A stretch of 64,000 bases of DNA from the NCBI RefSeq assembly GCF_900105245.1, contig NZ_FNSZ01000001.1, forward strand, positions 1,984,001 to 2,048,000, in the 5' to 3' direction. A program made the position numbers and the translations under genes. The notes under the pieces were generated by a model. The model worked only from the letters and a program-made list of their open reading frames with translations, was not told the DNA's origin and searched no databases. How positions within the stretch are numbered: position 1 is the stretch's first letter; every line of letters starts with the position of its first letter. This document shows, piece after piece, positions 17,990 to 28,479 of the stretch. The DNA is from Streptomyces sp. 1222.5 (GTDB lineage: Bacteria > Actinomycetota > Actinomycetes > Streptomycetales > Streptomycetaceae).

Positions 17990-18790
17990 CTAAAAAACAG
18001 CCAAACCGGCGGCGGGCGACTCCAGGGCGGGGTCGTCGCGGAGGATGGCGTGATGCAGCCGCTGGAGCCGCTGCGAGGGCTCGATGCCGAGTTCACCGAC
18101 CATGGCCGCACGCAGCCGCCGGTACACCTCCAGCGCCTCCCCGGAACGGCTGCTGCGGTGCAGGGACAGGATCAGCAGGGCGTGCAGGCTCTCCTGCAAC
18201 GGGTACCGGGCCGTCAGCACGCCCAGCTCGCCGATGAGTTCGGCGTGCCGTCCGAGCAGCAGGTACGCGCTCATCCGGCTCTCCAGGGCGCCGCGGCGGG
18301 CCTCGTCCAGCCTGCGCACCTCGGTCTCCAGCACCGGTCCGGTCCGTACGTCGACCAGTGCGGGCCCCCGCCACACGGCGAGGGCCTTGTCCAGCAGCGC
18401 CGCCGCCTCCTCCGCCTCGTGGCGGCCGAGGGCCTGCTGACCGCGGACCGTCATCCGCTCGAACTCCCGGGCGTCCACGTCCGCGCCGGGCAGGCCGAGG
18501 ACGTAGCCCGTGTGGGTACGGCTCAGCACCTGCTTCGCGTCCGGCCCGTCGGCCGGGGCGAGCGCGGCGGCCAGAGCGCGCCGCAACTGCTTCACATAGG
18601 TCTGCACCACCGCCGTGGGGCAGCCGGGGGTCGCGTCGCCCCAGAGTTCCTGCACGATGGTGCCGACGGACACGTGCCTGCCGAGGTTGGACGCGAGCAA
18701 CGCGAGCACCTGTCTCGGCTTGGCCGCGCTCGGTGCGAGGGACGTTCCGTTCACCGTCACCACGAGCGGCCCGAGGATTCCTACCTCCAT
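17990..18790 (-). CDS. SARP/AfsR-family transcriptional activator
   Basis: A 266-residue SARP regulator. The N-terminal winged-helix DNA-binding domain includes SAAKPRQVLALLASNLGRHVS and VQTYVKQLRRAL. The C-terminal bacterial transcriptional activator domain includes DAREFERMTVRGQQAL and EVYRRLRAAMVGELGIEPS. It is a small SARP without an ATPase domain, like ActII-ORF4. The ATG at 18788-18790 has AAGGAG upstream. It is inferred to be the pathway-specific activator. I looked for SARP heptamer direct repeats ahead of the ACP and thioesterase genes but could not assign any confidently. Confidence 0.92.
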   Translation of the reverse strand: MEVGILGPLVVTVNGTSLAPSAAKPRQVLALLASNLGRHVSVGTIVQELWGDATPGCPTAVVQTYVKQLRRALAAALAPADGPDAKQVLSRTHTGYVLGLPGADVDAREFERMTVRGQQALGRHEAEEAAALLDKALAVWRGPALVDVRTGPVLETEVRRLDEARRGALESRMSAYLLLGRHAELIGELGVLTARYPLQESLHALLILSLHRSSRSGEALEVYRRLRAAMVGELGIEPSQRLQRLHHAILRDDPALESPAAGLAVF

Positions 18791-19106
18791 CTCCGCAGCT
18801 CCTTCCACGCCGTCGAGACCTTCCGACGGTCTCCATGGCGACGGTCGCATATGCGCCAATCACGCCGACAGGGACGGGTGCATGCAAGCGGGGTGAATCC
18901 GCCGGGGTACGGCATGTGAGATCTTCACATCGCCCTGGTCACGCCTCGTTCCGCGGCGTCCGCGCGCGGCTCCGGGACGCCCTTCGGGGCGGCTCCCGGC
19001 TGGTCTGCGGTGGTGCCGTTCGCGTCGTCGCCGGCAAGCGGCCTCCGTCGTCCGGCGGTTGCCCGGAGGCCGGCGTGCCGTCCGGGTCCCGGGCCCGGCG
19101 CCGGCG
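18791..19106. other. Gene-free interval between the SARP and macrodomain genes
   Basis: This 316-base stretch holds the SARP promoter region and, near its left part as read from the macrodomain side, an 8-bp hairpin (19040-19047 and 19064-19071) that may end the macrodomain transcript. I see no convincing coding frame. Confidence 0.5.
19040..19071 (-). terminator. Hairpin after the macrodomain gene
   Basis: Inverted repeat GGCCTCCG / CGGAGGCC with a 16-base GC-rich loop, about 35 bases beyond the macrodomain stop. The stem is short, so this is a moderate call. Confidence 0.45.
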
Positions 19107-19616
19107 TCAGCCGAGCTGCCGACTGAACACGTCGTACGCCCGCTCGTCGAAGAGGACGAAGCGCACTTCCTCGACGGACGTCGGCGTGGTGCGCACCGTC
19201 TGCGTCGCGATGCGGGCGGCGTCCTCCATGGGCCACCGGTACACCCCCGTGGAGATCGCCGGGAAGGCGACCGTACGGGCGCCCAACTCGTCGGCCACGC
19301 GCAGGGACTCGCGGTAGCAGGAGGCGAGCAGGTCCGAGCGGTCCTCGCCGGCGGACCAGACGGGGCCCACGGTGTGGATCACCCAGCGGGCGTCCAGTGC
19401 GCCCGCCGTGGTGGCGACCGCCTGCCCGGTGGGCAGGCCCTTGCCGTAGTGGGAGGCGCGCAGCCTGCGGCACTCCTCCAGGACGGCCGGGCCGCCGCGC
19501 CGGTGGATCGCGCCGTCCACCCCGCCGCCGCCGAGCAGCGAGGAGTTGGCCGCGTTGACGATCGCGTCGGCGCTCTGCCGGGTGATGTCGCCCTGGACGA
19601 GGGTGATGGTGGTCAT
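19107..19616 (-). CDS. Macrodomain protein (O-acetyl-ADP-ribose deacetylase type)
   Basis: A 169-residue single macrodomain that binds ADP-ribose and typically hydrolyses O-acetyl-ADP-ribose or protein ADP-ribosylation. The ligand loops are visible: [31 protein letters not shown] is the N-terminal signature (shown in part: [17 protein letters not shown]), and [12 protein letters not shown] is the phosphate loop. The ATG overlaps the stop of the upstream oxidoreductase (ATGA). The biological link between the two is unknown. Confidence 0.93.
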   Translation of the reverse strand: MTTITLVQGDITRQSADAIVNAANSSLLGGGGVDGAIHRRGGPAVLEECRRLRASHYGKGLPTGQAVATTAGALDARWVIHTVGPVWSAGEDRSDLLASCYRESLRVADELGARTVAFPAISTGVYRWPMEDAARIATQTVRTTPTSVEEVRFVLFDERAYDVFSRQLG

Positions 19617-21022
19617 GTCTGCCTCAGTCTGCGCCATACGGCCTTGGCCGCGTTGTGACCCGACATCCCGTGCACGCCCGGTCCCGGCGGGGTGGCCGAC
19701 GAGCAGAGGAACACCGCCGGGTGCGGGGTGTGGTACGGGAACAGGGACAGTCTGGGCCGCAGCAGCAGCTGGAGTCCGGACGCCGCGCCGCAGGCGATGT
19801 CCCCGCCGACGTAGTTGGCGTTGCGGGCGAACATCTCGGCGGGTCCGGCCACGGCGCGGGCGAGCACCCGGTCGCGGAAGCCGGGGGCGTAGCGTTCCAG
19901 TTGGCGTTCCATGGCGTCGGTGAGGTCGCCGGTCCAGCCGGCCGGGACGTGTCCGTACGCCCAGAAGACGTGCTTGCCCGCCGGTGCGCGGCCGGGGTCG
20001 ACCACGCTGGGCTGGACGGTGATCAGGAACGGCCGCTCCGGGGCGCGGCCCTCGCGGGAGGCGGCGCGCAGGGCGGTGCCGATCTCGGTCACGCTCGCGC
20101 CGACCTGCACCGTCCCGGCGACGCGCGCCTCGGGGGCGGTCCAGGGCACCGGTCCGTCCAGCGCGTAGTCGATCTTGAAGACGCCCGGGCCGTACCGGTA
20201 GCCGGCGTAGTGGTCGCCGAGGCCGGCGATGCGGGCGAGCGCGGTGGGCGAGGTGTCGAAGACGTACGCGCGGGCCGGCGGCAGGTCGTCCAGCCGCTTG
20301 ACCTCGTAGTCGGTGTGCACGGCACCGCCGAGGTCCTTCAGGAGGGCGGCGAGCGCGTCGGAGACGGCCTGGGATCCGCCGCGGGGCACCGGCCAGCCGC
20401 GGGCGTGCGCGGCCAGCGCGAAGACCAGGCCGACGGCGCCGGTGGCGGGTCCGCCGAGGGGGGCCATCACATGCGCGACGAGGCCCGCGAGGAGGGTCTT
20501 GGCCCGCTCGTCCTTGAAGCGGCGCATCATCCAGGTGTACGGGGGCAGCCCGGCCAGGCCGAAGCGGGCCAGGGTGACCGGGTCGCGCGGGAGCGCGGTC
20601 AGCGGCAGCGACATGAAGTCCCGTACGAGCGTGTCCCAGTGGCCGAGGAACGGCGCGACCAGCCTGCGGTACGCGCCCGCGTCGCGCGGTCCGAAGGAGG
20701 CGGCGGTCCGGGCCACCGAGCGGGACAGCACGGCCGCGGTTCCGTCGGGGAAGGGGTGCGCCATGGGCAGTTCGGCGTGCAGCCATTCGAGGCCGTATCG
20801 GTCGAGGGGCAGGCCGCGGAACGCCGGCGAGTTGACGCCGAGGGGGTGGGCGGCCGCACACGGGTCGTGCCGGAAGCCGGGGAGGGTCAGTTCCTCGGTG
20901 CGGGCGCCGCCGCCGACGGTGGACTTGGCTTCGAACAGGGCGACCGAGAAACCGCGCCGGGCCAGCTCCACGGCGGCCGTCAGTCCGTTCGGCCCCGCAC
21001 CCACCACGACCGCATCGAGCAT
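19613..21022 (-). CDS. NAD(P)/FAD-dependent oxidoreductase, phytoene-desaturase family
   Basis: A roughly 470-residue flavoprotein of the CrtI/RetSat group. The dinucleotide-binding motif is [20 protein letters not shown], and the second Gly-rich loop is [14 protein letters not shown]. The C-terminal FAD contact is [21 protein letters not shown] chose the ATG at 21020-21022 with GAAGG eight bases upstream; an in-frame GTG lies at 21031. No carotenoid synthesis genes are adjacent, so the substrate is unknown. It is translationally coupled to the macrodomain gene. Confidence 0.85.
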   Translation of the reverse strand: MLDAVVVGAGPNGLTAAVELARRGFSVALFEAKSTVGGGARTEELTLPGFRHDPCAAAHPLGVNSPAFRGLPLDRYGLEWLHAELPMAHPFPDGTAAVLSRSVARTAASFGPRDAGAYRRLVAPFLGHWDTLVRDFMSLPLTALPRDPVTLARFGLAGLPPYTWMMRRFKDERAKTLLAGLVAHVMAPLGGPATGAVGLVFALAAHARGWPVPRGGSQAVSDALAALLKDLGGAVHTDYEVKRLDDLPPARAYVFDTSPTALARIAGLGDHYAGYRYGPGVFKIDYALDGPVPWTAPEARVAGTVQVGASVTEIGTALRAASREGRAPERPFLITVQPSVVDPGRAPAGKHVFWAYGHVPAGWTGDLTDAMERQLERYAPGFRDRVLARAVAGPAEMFARNANYVGGDIACGAASGLQLLLRPRLSLFPYHTPHPAVFLCSSATPPGPGVHGMSGHNAAKAVWRRLRQT

Positions 21023-21153
21023 CGACGGCACCTTCGGACCCCTTCGTCAGCCGATGGCCACTGGCGGTCAGGATATGCCGGGGGTCCGGCGCGTCCCGGC
21101 CCGGGTGGCCCCGCGGCGGGCCCCGGCCGGGCGGACGGTGCGCGCGCCGCTCG

Positions 21154-21999
21154 TCAGCCTTCCGCGCGGAGCAGGGCGGACACGCGGCGGGCGGTGGCCG
21201 CGTCACGCGCGGCGGTGAACGGCAGGGCGTTGCCGCCGGTCACACGGAAGGGCTCGCCGGTGAGGGTGAGGTGCGCCCCGCCCGCCTCCTCGACCAGGAG
21301 CAGTCCGGCCGCGTGGTCCCAGGCGGCCTCCCAGGAGAACGCCACGGCGTCCAACTCGCCCCGGGCGACGGCGAGGTACTCCAGGCCCGCGGAGCCGCAG
21401 GGGCGGGGCGCGACGCCGTCGGTCCACAGGGCGCGCAGTGCGCCCTTCTGCTCGTCGGTGGTGTAGTCGGGGTGGGAGGTGGCGACGACGAGGTCCCGGC
21501 CGGGTGCGGGCGGGCCCGCGAACAGCCGCTCGCCGTCGAGGTAGGCCCCCTGGCCGCGGACGGCCGTGGCGAACTGGTCGCGGGCGGCGGCGTAGGTCCA
21601 GGAGGCGATGACGACGCCCCGGCGCGCGAGGGCGACCAGGGTGCAGAAGCCGTCGTCGCCGTGCACGAACTGCCGGGTGCCGTCGACCGGGTCGACGATC
21701 CACACGGGCGCGTCACCCTGGAGCGCGTCGTACGTCGCGGGGTTGGCGTGGACCGCCTCCTCGCCGACCACCACCGAGCCGGGCAGCAGGGCGCCGAGGT
21801 CCTCGGTGAGCCGGAGTTCGGCGAGCCGGTCGGCGTCCGTGACCAGGTCGTGGGGGCCGCTCTTGGTGTCCACCTCGTGGTCGGCGAGGCGGCGGAAGCG
21901 GGGCAGGATCTCGGCCGCGGCGGCCTTGCGGACCGCCTCCTCCACGTCGGCCGAGCAGCGCAGAAGAAACTCTTCGATGGTTTCCGTGTCTTCGTTCAT
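21154..21999 (-). CDS. Inositol monophosphatase family protein
   Basis: A 281-residue Mg-dependent, Li-sensitive-type phosphatase fold. Metal ligands are in VVVGEEAV (Glu), WIVDPVDGTRQFVHG (the DPxDGT motif) and SWEAAWDHAAGLLLVEEAGG (the C-terminal WD motif). Substrates in this family include inositol phosphate, histidinol phosphate and PAP; which one applies here is not clear. The ATG at 21997-21999 is used, though GGAGG is only two bases upstream, so the ATG at 22008 or a GTG further up may be the true start. Confidence 0.88.
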   Translation of the reverse strand: MNEDTETIEEFLLRCSADVEEAVRKAAAAEILPRFRRLADHEVDTKSGPHDLVTDADRLAELRLTEDLGALLPGSVVVGEEAVHANPATYDALQGDAPVWIVDPVDGTRQFVHGDDGFCTLVALARRGVVIASWTYAAARDQFATAVRGQGAYLDGERLFAGPPAPGRDLVVATSHPDYTTDEQKGALRALWTDGVAPRPCGSAGLEYLAVARGELDAVAFSWEAAWDHAAGLLLVEEAGGAHLTLTGEPFRVTGGNALPFTAARDAATARRVSALLRAEG

Positions 22000-22091
22000 G
22001 CCCTCCATGAGAGCACGCACCACTGACAATCCCCGCCGGGCGGGTGGCCGCGAGGTGGACTCCGGATGAAGAGCGGGTGCCGCGGGCGGCC

Positions 22092-23906
22092 TCAGCGGCC
22101 CACCGCGTACCCCTGCATACCGCGCGGGTTCGCCGCCGCGAGCAGGACGCCGGTCTCCGGGTCGCGGGCGACCGCGCACAGCCGGCCCTCGGACCAGGCG
22201 GGGCCGACGGTGACGTCGTGGCCGCGCCGCCGCAGTCCCTCGATCACCCCGGCGTCCGCGCGGGACTCCACGGTCACGCTGCCGGGACGGCGCCCGCGCG
22301 GGTAGAAGGAGCTGGGGAAGCTGTCGTTGTGCCAGTTCGGGGCGTCGATGGCGCCCTGCAGGTCGAGGCCGCCGCGGACCGGGGCGCGCAGGGCGGCGGC
22401 GAGGAGGAAGTGCAGCTGCCACTGGTCCTGCTGGTCGCCGCCGGGCGTGCCGAACGCCAGGACCGGCACCCCGCCGCGCAGGGCGAGGGACGGGGTGAGG
22501 GTGGTGCGTGGACGGCGGCCCGGGGTGAGGGTGTTCGGCAGGCCCTCCTCCAGCCAGGTCATCTGCAGGCGCGTGCCGAGCGGGAAGCCCAGCTCGGGCA
22601 CGACGGGGTTGGACTGGAGCCAGCCGCCGCTGGGGGTGGCCGCGATCATGTTGCCCCAACGGTCGACGACGTCGAGGTGGCAGGTGTCGCCCCGGGTGGT
22701 GCCGTCGACGGCCACGTGAGGTTCGCCGGGGGGCTCGGCGACGGTCGGTTCGCCCGCGCCCATCGGGTCGAACGCCCGGTTGCCGTCGTCCACACGCGCG
22801 CGTGCCTGCTCGGGCAGGCGCGGGACGCGCCCACCGGGACTGCCGGGGCGCAGCTCGTACGAGGCCTCCGCGCCGACGAGGGCCCGGCGGCCGGCGTTGT
22901 ACCCGTCCGACAGCAGGTCGGCGAGGGGTACGTCGGCGGCGTCGCCGTACCAGGCCTCGCGGTCGGCCATGGCGAGCTTGCAGCCCTCGATCAGCAGGTG
23001 GACGTAGTCGGCGGAGCCGTACGCGGGCAGCTCGGCCGGCAGCAGGGCGAGCTGCTGGAGCAGGGCGGGGCCCTGGCTCCAGGGTCCCGCCTTGCACACG
23101 GTCCAGCCGTTCCAGTCGTACGTCACCGGGCTCTCGTAGCTCGCCGACCAGCCGGCGAGGTCGGCCTCGGTGAGCGTGCCGGTGTGCCGTTCGCCGCTGG
23201 TGTCCAGGGTGGGCCGGCGGGACTGCCGCACCAGGGCCTCGGCGATGAAGCCGGTGCGCCACACCTCGCGGGCGGCGTCGATCCGGGCCTCCCGGTCGCC
23301 GGCCCCGGCGGTCTCGGCGAGCAGCCGTTTCCAGGTGGCGGCGAGGGCCGGGTTGCGCAGCGGTTCACCGGGCCGGGGCGTCCTGCCGCCGGGCAGGTAG
23401 AGGTCGGCCGACGACGTCCACTCCGTCTCGAACAGCCTGCGCACGGTCTCCACGGTCGCGCCGACCTTCTCCACGGACGGGTGCCCGTGCTCGGCGTAGC
23501 CGATGGCGTAGCGCAGGACGTCGTCGAGGCTCCGGGTGCCGTGGTCGCGCAGGAGCAGCAGCCAGGCGTCGAAGGCTCCGGGCACGGCGGCGGCGAGCGG
23601 CCCGGTGCCGGGGACGAGATCGAGGCCGAGCCCGCGGTAGTGCGCGGCCGTGGCGCCCGCCGGGGCCACGCCCTGACCGCACAGCACCCGCACCGCGCCG
23701 CCCGCGGGGGCGAGCAGGATCGGCACCTCGCCGGCGGGCCCGTTCAGGTGCGGCTCCACCACGTGCAGCACGAACGCCCCGGCCACCGCCGCGTCGAAGG
23801 CGTTGCCGCCCGCCTCCAGGACCGCCATCGCCGACTGCGAGGCGAGCCAGTGGGTGGAGGAGACCATGCCGAAGGTGCCCTGGAGGGTCGGCCGGGTGGT
23901 GAACAA
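22092..23906 (-). CDS. Gamma-glutamyltransferase/cephalosporin acylase-family protein, cytoplasmic type
   Basis: N-terminal-nucleophile hydrolase family that self-cleaves at a Thr. The nucleophile Thr is in GDTCHLDVVDRWGNM, about residue 408, followed by ATPSGGW. VLEAGGNAFDAAVAGAFVL is the N-terminal signature. There is no signal peptide, unlike the second family member at 41,692-43,494. I chose the TTG at 23904-23906 because AGGAG (complement of 23914-23918) is seven bases upstream and codons beyond it look non-coding; a GTG at 23975 gives 23 more residues. It diverges from the lipoate ligase gene. Many relatives act on substrates other than glutathione. Confidence 0.85.
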   Translation of the reverse strand: MFTTRPTLQGTFGMVSSTHWLASQSAMAVLEAGGNAFDAAVAGAFVLHVVEPHLNGPAGEVPILLAPAGGAVRVLCGQGVAPAGATAAHYRGLGLDLVPGTGPLAAAVPGAFDAWLLLLRDHGTRSLDDVLRYAIGYAEHGHPSVEKVGATVETVRRLFETEWTSSADLYLPGGRTPRPGEPLRNPALAATWKRLLAETAGAGDREARIDAAREVWRTGFIAEALVRQSRRPTLDTSGERHTGTLTEADLAGWSASYESPVTYDWNGWTVCKAGPWSQGPALLQQLALLPAELPAYGSADYVHLLIEGCKLAMADREAWYGDAADVPLADLLSDGYNAGRRALVGAEASYELRPGSPGGRVPRLPEQARARVDDGNRAFDPMGAGEPTVAEPPGEPHVAVDGTTRGDTCHLDVVDRWGNMIAATPSGGWLQSNPVVPELGFPLGTRLQMTWLEEGLPNTLTPGRRPRTTLTPSLALRGGVPVLAFGTPGGDQQDQWQLHFLLAAALRAPVRGGLDLQGAIDAPNWHNDSFPSSFYPRGRRPGSVTVESRADAGVIEGLRRRGHDVTVGPAWSEGRLCAVARDPETGVLLAAANPRGMQGYAVGR

Positions 23907-24025
23907 CAGCGCGCTCCTCGGCTCGGGTACGTCGTCCGGGTGATCGTACGGAGGGGACCGGCGGCCGGGGAACACCCCGGTGGCGGGCGGCGTTGATCTC
24001 CGTGGCGGGAACGGAGGCCCAGGCG

Positions 24026-25090
24026 GTGCACGGTGAGTACAAGGTGCCCGGCGGCAAGCTCGTCGTCGTGGACGTGGACGTGGAGGGCGGCGTGCTGCGG
24101 CACGTGCGCGTGGCCGGTGACTTCTTCCTGGAGCCCGACGAGGCGCTGGACGCGGTGAACGGCGCGCTGGAGGGTGCTCCTGCGGACACCGACGCGGCGG
24201 GGCTGGCCGCGCGGATCGACGCGGCGCTGCCCGCCGGGACGGTGATGTACGGCCTGACCTCGGAGGGCGTCGGCGTCGCGGTGCGCCGGGCGCTGGCCCG
24301 TGCCACGGACTGGACGGACTACGACTGGCAGCTGATCCACGAGGGCCCGCAGGCCCCGGCGCTGCACATGGCGCTGGACGAGGTGCTGACGGCGGAGGTC
24401 GCGGCGGGCCGGCGGCCGCCGACGCTGCGGGTGTGGGAGTGGGGCGCCCCGGCGGTGATCATCGGCAGCTTCCAGTCGCTGCGCAACGAGGTGGACCCCG
24501 AGGGCGCCGCGCGGCACGGCATCGAGGTGGTGCGGCGGATCTCCGGCGGCGGCGCGATGTTCGTGGAGCCCGGCAACACGATCACGTACTCGCTGTCGGT
24601 GCCGGAGTCGCTGGTCCAGGGCCTGTCCTTCCAGGACAGCTACGCCTATCTGGACGACTGGGTGCTCGGCGCCCTCGGCGACATGGGCATCCGGGCCTGG
24701 TACCAGCCGCTGAACGACATCGCGACCGACCAGGGCAAGATCGCGGGCGCGGCGCAGAAGCGGATCGTCGGCCCGGACGGCGGGCCGGGGGCGGTGCTCC
24801 ACCACGTGACCATGTCGTACGACATCGACGCCGACAAGATGGTCGAGGTGCTGCGGATCGGGCGGGAGAAGTTGTCCGACAAGGGGACGAGGAGCGCGAA
24901 GAAGCGGGTGGATCCGCTGCGCCGGCAGACCGGGCTGCCGCGCGAGTCGGTCATCGACCGGATGATCGAGTCCTTCCGCGCGCGGTACGGGCTGGTGCGG
25001 GGCGAGGTCACGGCCGACGAGCTGGCGCGCGCCCGGGCGCTGGCCGAAACCAAGTTCGGGGCCCCTGAGTGGACGGCGCGGGTGCCGTAG
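24026..25090 (+). CDS. Lipoate-protein ligase A-like protein with N-terminal accessory domain
   Basis: A 354-residue protein. Residues 1-100 or so (HGEYKVPGGKLVVVDVDVE, then GDFFLEPDEALDAVNGAL) resemble the small lipoate ligase accessory domain that is C-terminal in E. coli LplA. The rest is a BPL/LplA catalytic domain with RRISGGGAMF and the Lys of GKIAGAAQKR. It should attach lipoate (or octanoate) to carrier domains of 2-oxoacid dehydrogenases or GcvH. I chose the GTG at 24026 with GGAGG eight bases upstream; a TTG at 23993 is in frame. Confidence 0.85.
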   Translation: MHGEYKVPGGKLVVVDVDVEGGVLRHVRVAGDFFLEPDEALDAVNGALEGAPADTDAAGLAARIDAALPAGTVMYGLTSEGVGVAVRRALARATDWTDYDWQLIHEGPQAPALHMALDEVLTAEVAAGRRPPTLRVWEWGAPAVIIGSFQSLRNEVDPEGAARHGIEVVRRISGGGAMFVEPGNTITYSLSVPESLVQGLSFQDSYAYLDDWVLGALGDMGIRAWYQPLNDIATDQGKIAGAAQKRIVGPDGGPGAVLHHVTMSYDIDADKMVEVLRIGREKLSDKGTRSAKKRVDPLRRQTGLPRESVIDRMIESFRARYGLVRGEVTADELARARALAETKFGAPEWTARVP

Positions 25091-25161
25091 CCGCCGGCCT
25101 CCCGGTCGAGAGTGGTTCAGGAACGGGTCAAGGGCCGCCCCGCCCCGGGCCAAGGGGTCGT

Positions 25162-25464
25162 ATGAGTTCCGTGTACGCCGTCGACGGCGGGGTCGCCCTC
25201 GGCGGCCTGGCCGCCGGGGTGGCGATCACGGCGGCGTTGCCTGTGGAGGGCGCAGTCGCCGTCGCGGCGGTCGGCGTGGGTACGGTGGTCGCCGCGACGT
25301 CCGTCCTCGACCACGCCTTCCACGAGCACTGGAGCGAGGACATCCACGACCACGGGGTCGTCGGGGGCGTGTGGACCGGGACGAAGCACGTCGCCTCGGA
25401 GACCGTCGACGACGGAAAGCGACTGGCGAAGGATGTCTGGCATGGCGTCACGAGCACCTTCTGA
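25162..25464 (+). CDS. Small hypothetical protein with glycine/alanine-rich hydrophobic half
   Basis: A 100-residue protein starting at the ATG after CAAGGGG. Residues 1-55 are hydrophobic and Gly/Ala-rich (GGLAAGVAITAALPVEG), able to form one or two membrane hairpins. Residues 55-100 are polar (DHAFHEHWSEDIHDHG, then TKHVASETVDDGKRLAKDVW), resembling the C-terminal tails of WXG100-associated or polymorphic-toxin proteins in Streptomyces. Its end overlaps the next gene, so the two are co-expressed. No function is recognised. Confidence 0.65.
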   Translation: MSSVYAVDGGVALGGLAAGVAITAALPVEGAVAVAAVGVGTVVAATSVLDHAFHEHWSEDIHDHGVVGGVWTGTKHVASETVDDGKRLAKDVWHGVTSTF

Positions 25465-25996
25465 GGCCCCGGTCCCCGGATACTTGGTCCCGGCCCCGGA
25501 CCTGCCGCGGCTGGGCCGGACGTGGTACCGGCGGGGCGCGCCGTACTGGCTGCGCCGAGCCCGGACGGCGGTGTTCGCCGTCCTCGCCATGGCCCTGTTC
25601 TCCCTCTTCGCGCTGGGGCTGTACGAGGGGGTCCGCGACCTGCTGCCGTCCACCGTGCGGGTCGTGTGGGACGGCGTGCAGGTGGCCGCGTCCTCGGTGG
25701 CGCTGGTGTGGGGCGGGGTGGCGCAGCGCCGGGAGCTCCGCGAGGCGCTGCTGGATCCCCCCGATCCCGACCGGGCCCTGCGCGCCCGGCGCGACCACGA
25801 GCGGCGTGTCCCGGGCCGGATCGCCCTGGGCCGCGCGCTCGTGCTGCTCGGCGTGCCCGTGATGCCGGCGTTCGCGGCCTATGTCGTCGGCCGGCTCGCC
25901 GTCTGGCTCACCGTCCGCGAGTACCCCAGCGAGGTCGGCGCCCGCCGCCGGCTGGCGGCGCACGCTGCCGGGCCCACGGCCCGGCAGGGAGCATAA
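25442..25996 (+). CDS. Hypothetical integral membrane protein
   Basis: A 184-residue protein from the ATG at 25442, which has GAAGGA about eight bases upstream (an ATG at 25433 adds three residues). Membrane segments are around AVFAVLAMALFSLFALGLY, a weaker VQVAASSVALVWGG, and ALVLLGVPVMPAFAAYVVG. The N-terminus is proline-rich and the loops arginine-rich. The gene overlaps the preceding small protein by 23 bases. The pair could be a membrane toxin/immunity or ESX-linked unit, but I see no diagnostic motif. Confidence 0.65.
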   Translation: MASRAPSEAPVPGYLVPAPDLPRLGRTWYRRGAPYWLRRARTAVFAVLAMALFSLFALGLYEGVRDLLPSTVRVVWDGVQVAASSVALVWGGVAQRRELREALLDPPDPDRALRARRDHERRVPGRIALGRALVLLGVPVMPAFAAYVVGRLAVWLTVREYPSEVGARRRLAAHAAGPTARQGA

Positions 25997-26146
25997 GGGG
26001 CAAAGCGGAGCGTCGTGACCGGGTGCCGTGACCGGCCGCGCACACAGCGGAGTTGGCCCTTCCGCCGCACAGGCAGTCGTGTGACACTGTCGTCCCCGTC
26101 CACATTGCGGACCCCTCCGCGCCCCGTCCCCCACGAGAAGTGCGAC

Positions 26147-26815
26147 GTGCGTTTGCTTCCTCTGCCGCTCGCCCTCACCGCGCGTCTGTCGCCGGTCGCG
26201 GTCCTCGCCTGCGCCGGCTGGGCGCTGACCTCCGGCCCGGCCGCACAGCCCACGGCCACGCATCGGCCGGCGCCCCAGGGTGCGCCCGCCGAGTCCTCCT
26301 CCGCCCCGTCGTCCGACGCCACGGTGAAGACGTACGCCGACGCGCCCTCGCCCTGCGGCAGCGTGCCCGTGGGGACCGTCAAGGCCCTGGTGCCCGGGGC
26401 GAAGACGGCGGGCAAGGAGATCCCGTCGACGGACACCGAGCTGCGCCGCACCTGCTCCTGGAACGCGCTCAAGGGTTTCGACTACCGCTGGCTCGACGTG
26501 TCGTTCGAGATCAGCGACTCCGACCGGGCGGCGAAGCAGCAGTACGAGCAACGGGTCGAGGAGAAGAGCGGCGGCGGCGCCGTCCCCGGGCTCGGGGACT
26601 CCGCCTACTCGGTCGTGAACCTCACCACCGAGGACAAGCAGGAGACCCGGGAAGGCGTGGTCCTGGTCCGCAAGGCCAACGCCCTGGTGGTCGTCACCTA
26701 CAACGGCAGTGACTTCGAGTCGAAGAAGGCCCCGAGCACGGACGAGATCAACAAGGGGGCCATCAAGGCGGCGAAGGCCGCGGTCGGCGCGCTGGGGGGC
26801 GGCCGGTCCGGCTGA
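26147..26815 (+). CDS. Putative lipoprotein, DUF3558-like
   Basis: A 222-residue exported protein. I chose the GTG at 26147, preceded by GAGAAG, because it begins directly with a signal peptide that ends in the lipobox VLAC (Cys22). A Ala/Pro/Ser-rich linker follows, then a globular domain with SPCGSVPVGTVKALVPGAK and ELRRTCSWNALKG; the two Cys probably pair as in DUF3558 proteins. It should be anchored on the outer face of the membrane. Its role is unknown. The gene is convergent with the NCS1 permease gene. Confidence 0.75.
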   Translation: MRLLPLPLALTARLSPVAVLACAGWALTSGPAAQPTATHRPAPQGAPAESSSAPSSDATVKTYADAPSPCGSVPVGTVKALVPGAKTAGKEIPSTDTELRRTCSWNALKGFDYRWLDVSFEISDSDRAAKQQYEQRVEEKSGGGAVPGLGDSAYSVVNLTTEDKQETREGVVLVRKANALVVVTYNGSDFESKKAPSTDEINKGAIKAAKAAVGALGGGRSG

Positions 26816-26831
26816 CCGCCCCCCGACCGCC

Positions 26832-28358
<1,527 letters not shown>

Positions 28359-28479
28359 GGGCTGGCCAATCGGGGAGAGAGGGATCGGGCAATGGCCGTT
28401 GCGGGCACCAGCCCCCTCCCCGGGACGGCGGGGAGGGGAGACCAAGAGGGGCGTGGGGGGTTCGAGTCGGGTGCGGGGG

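Noticed and set aside
26081..26087. GTGACAC near the lipoprotein gene as a further PucR box
   Set aside because: It is a single seven-base match outside the pyrimidine operons, without a repeat partner, so chance is the simpler explanation.
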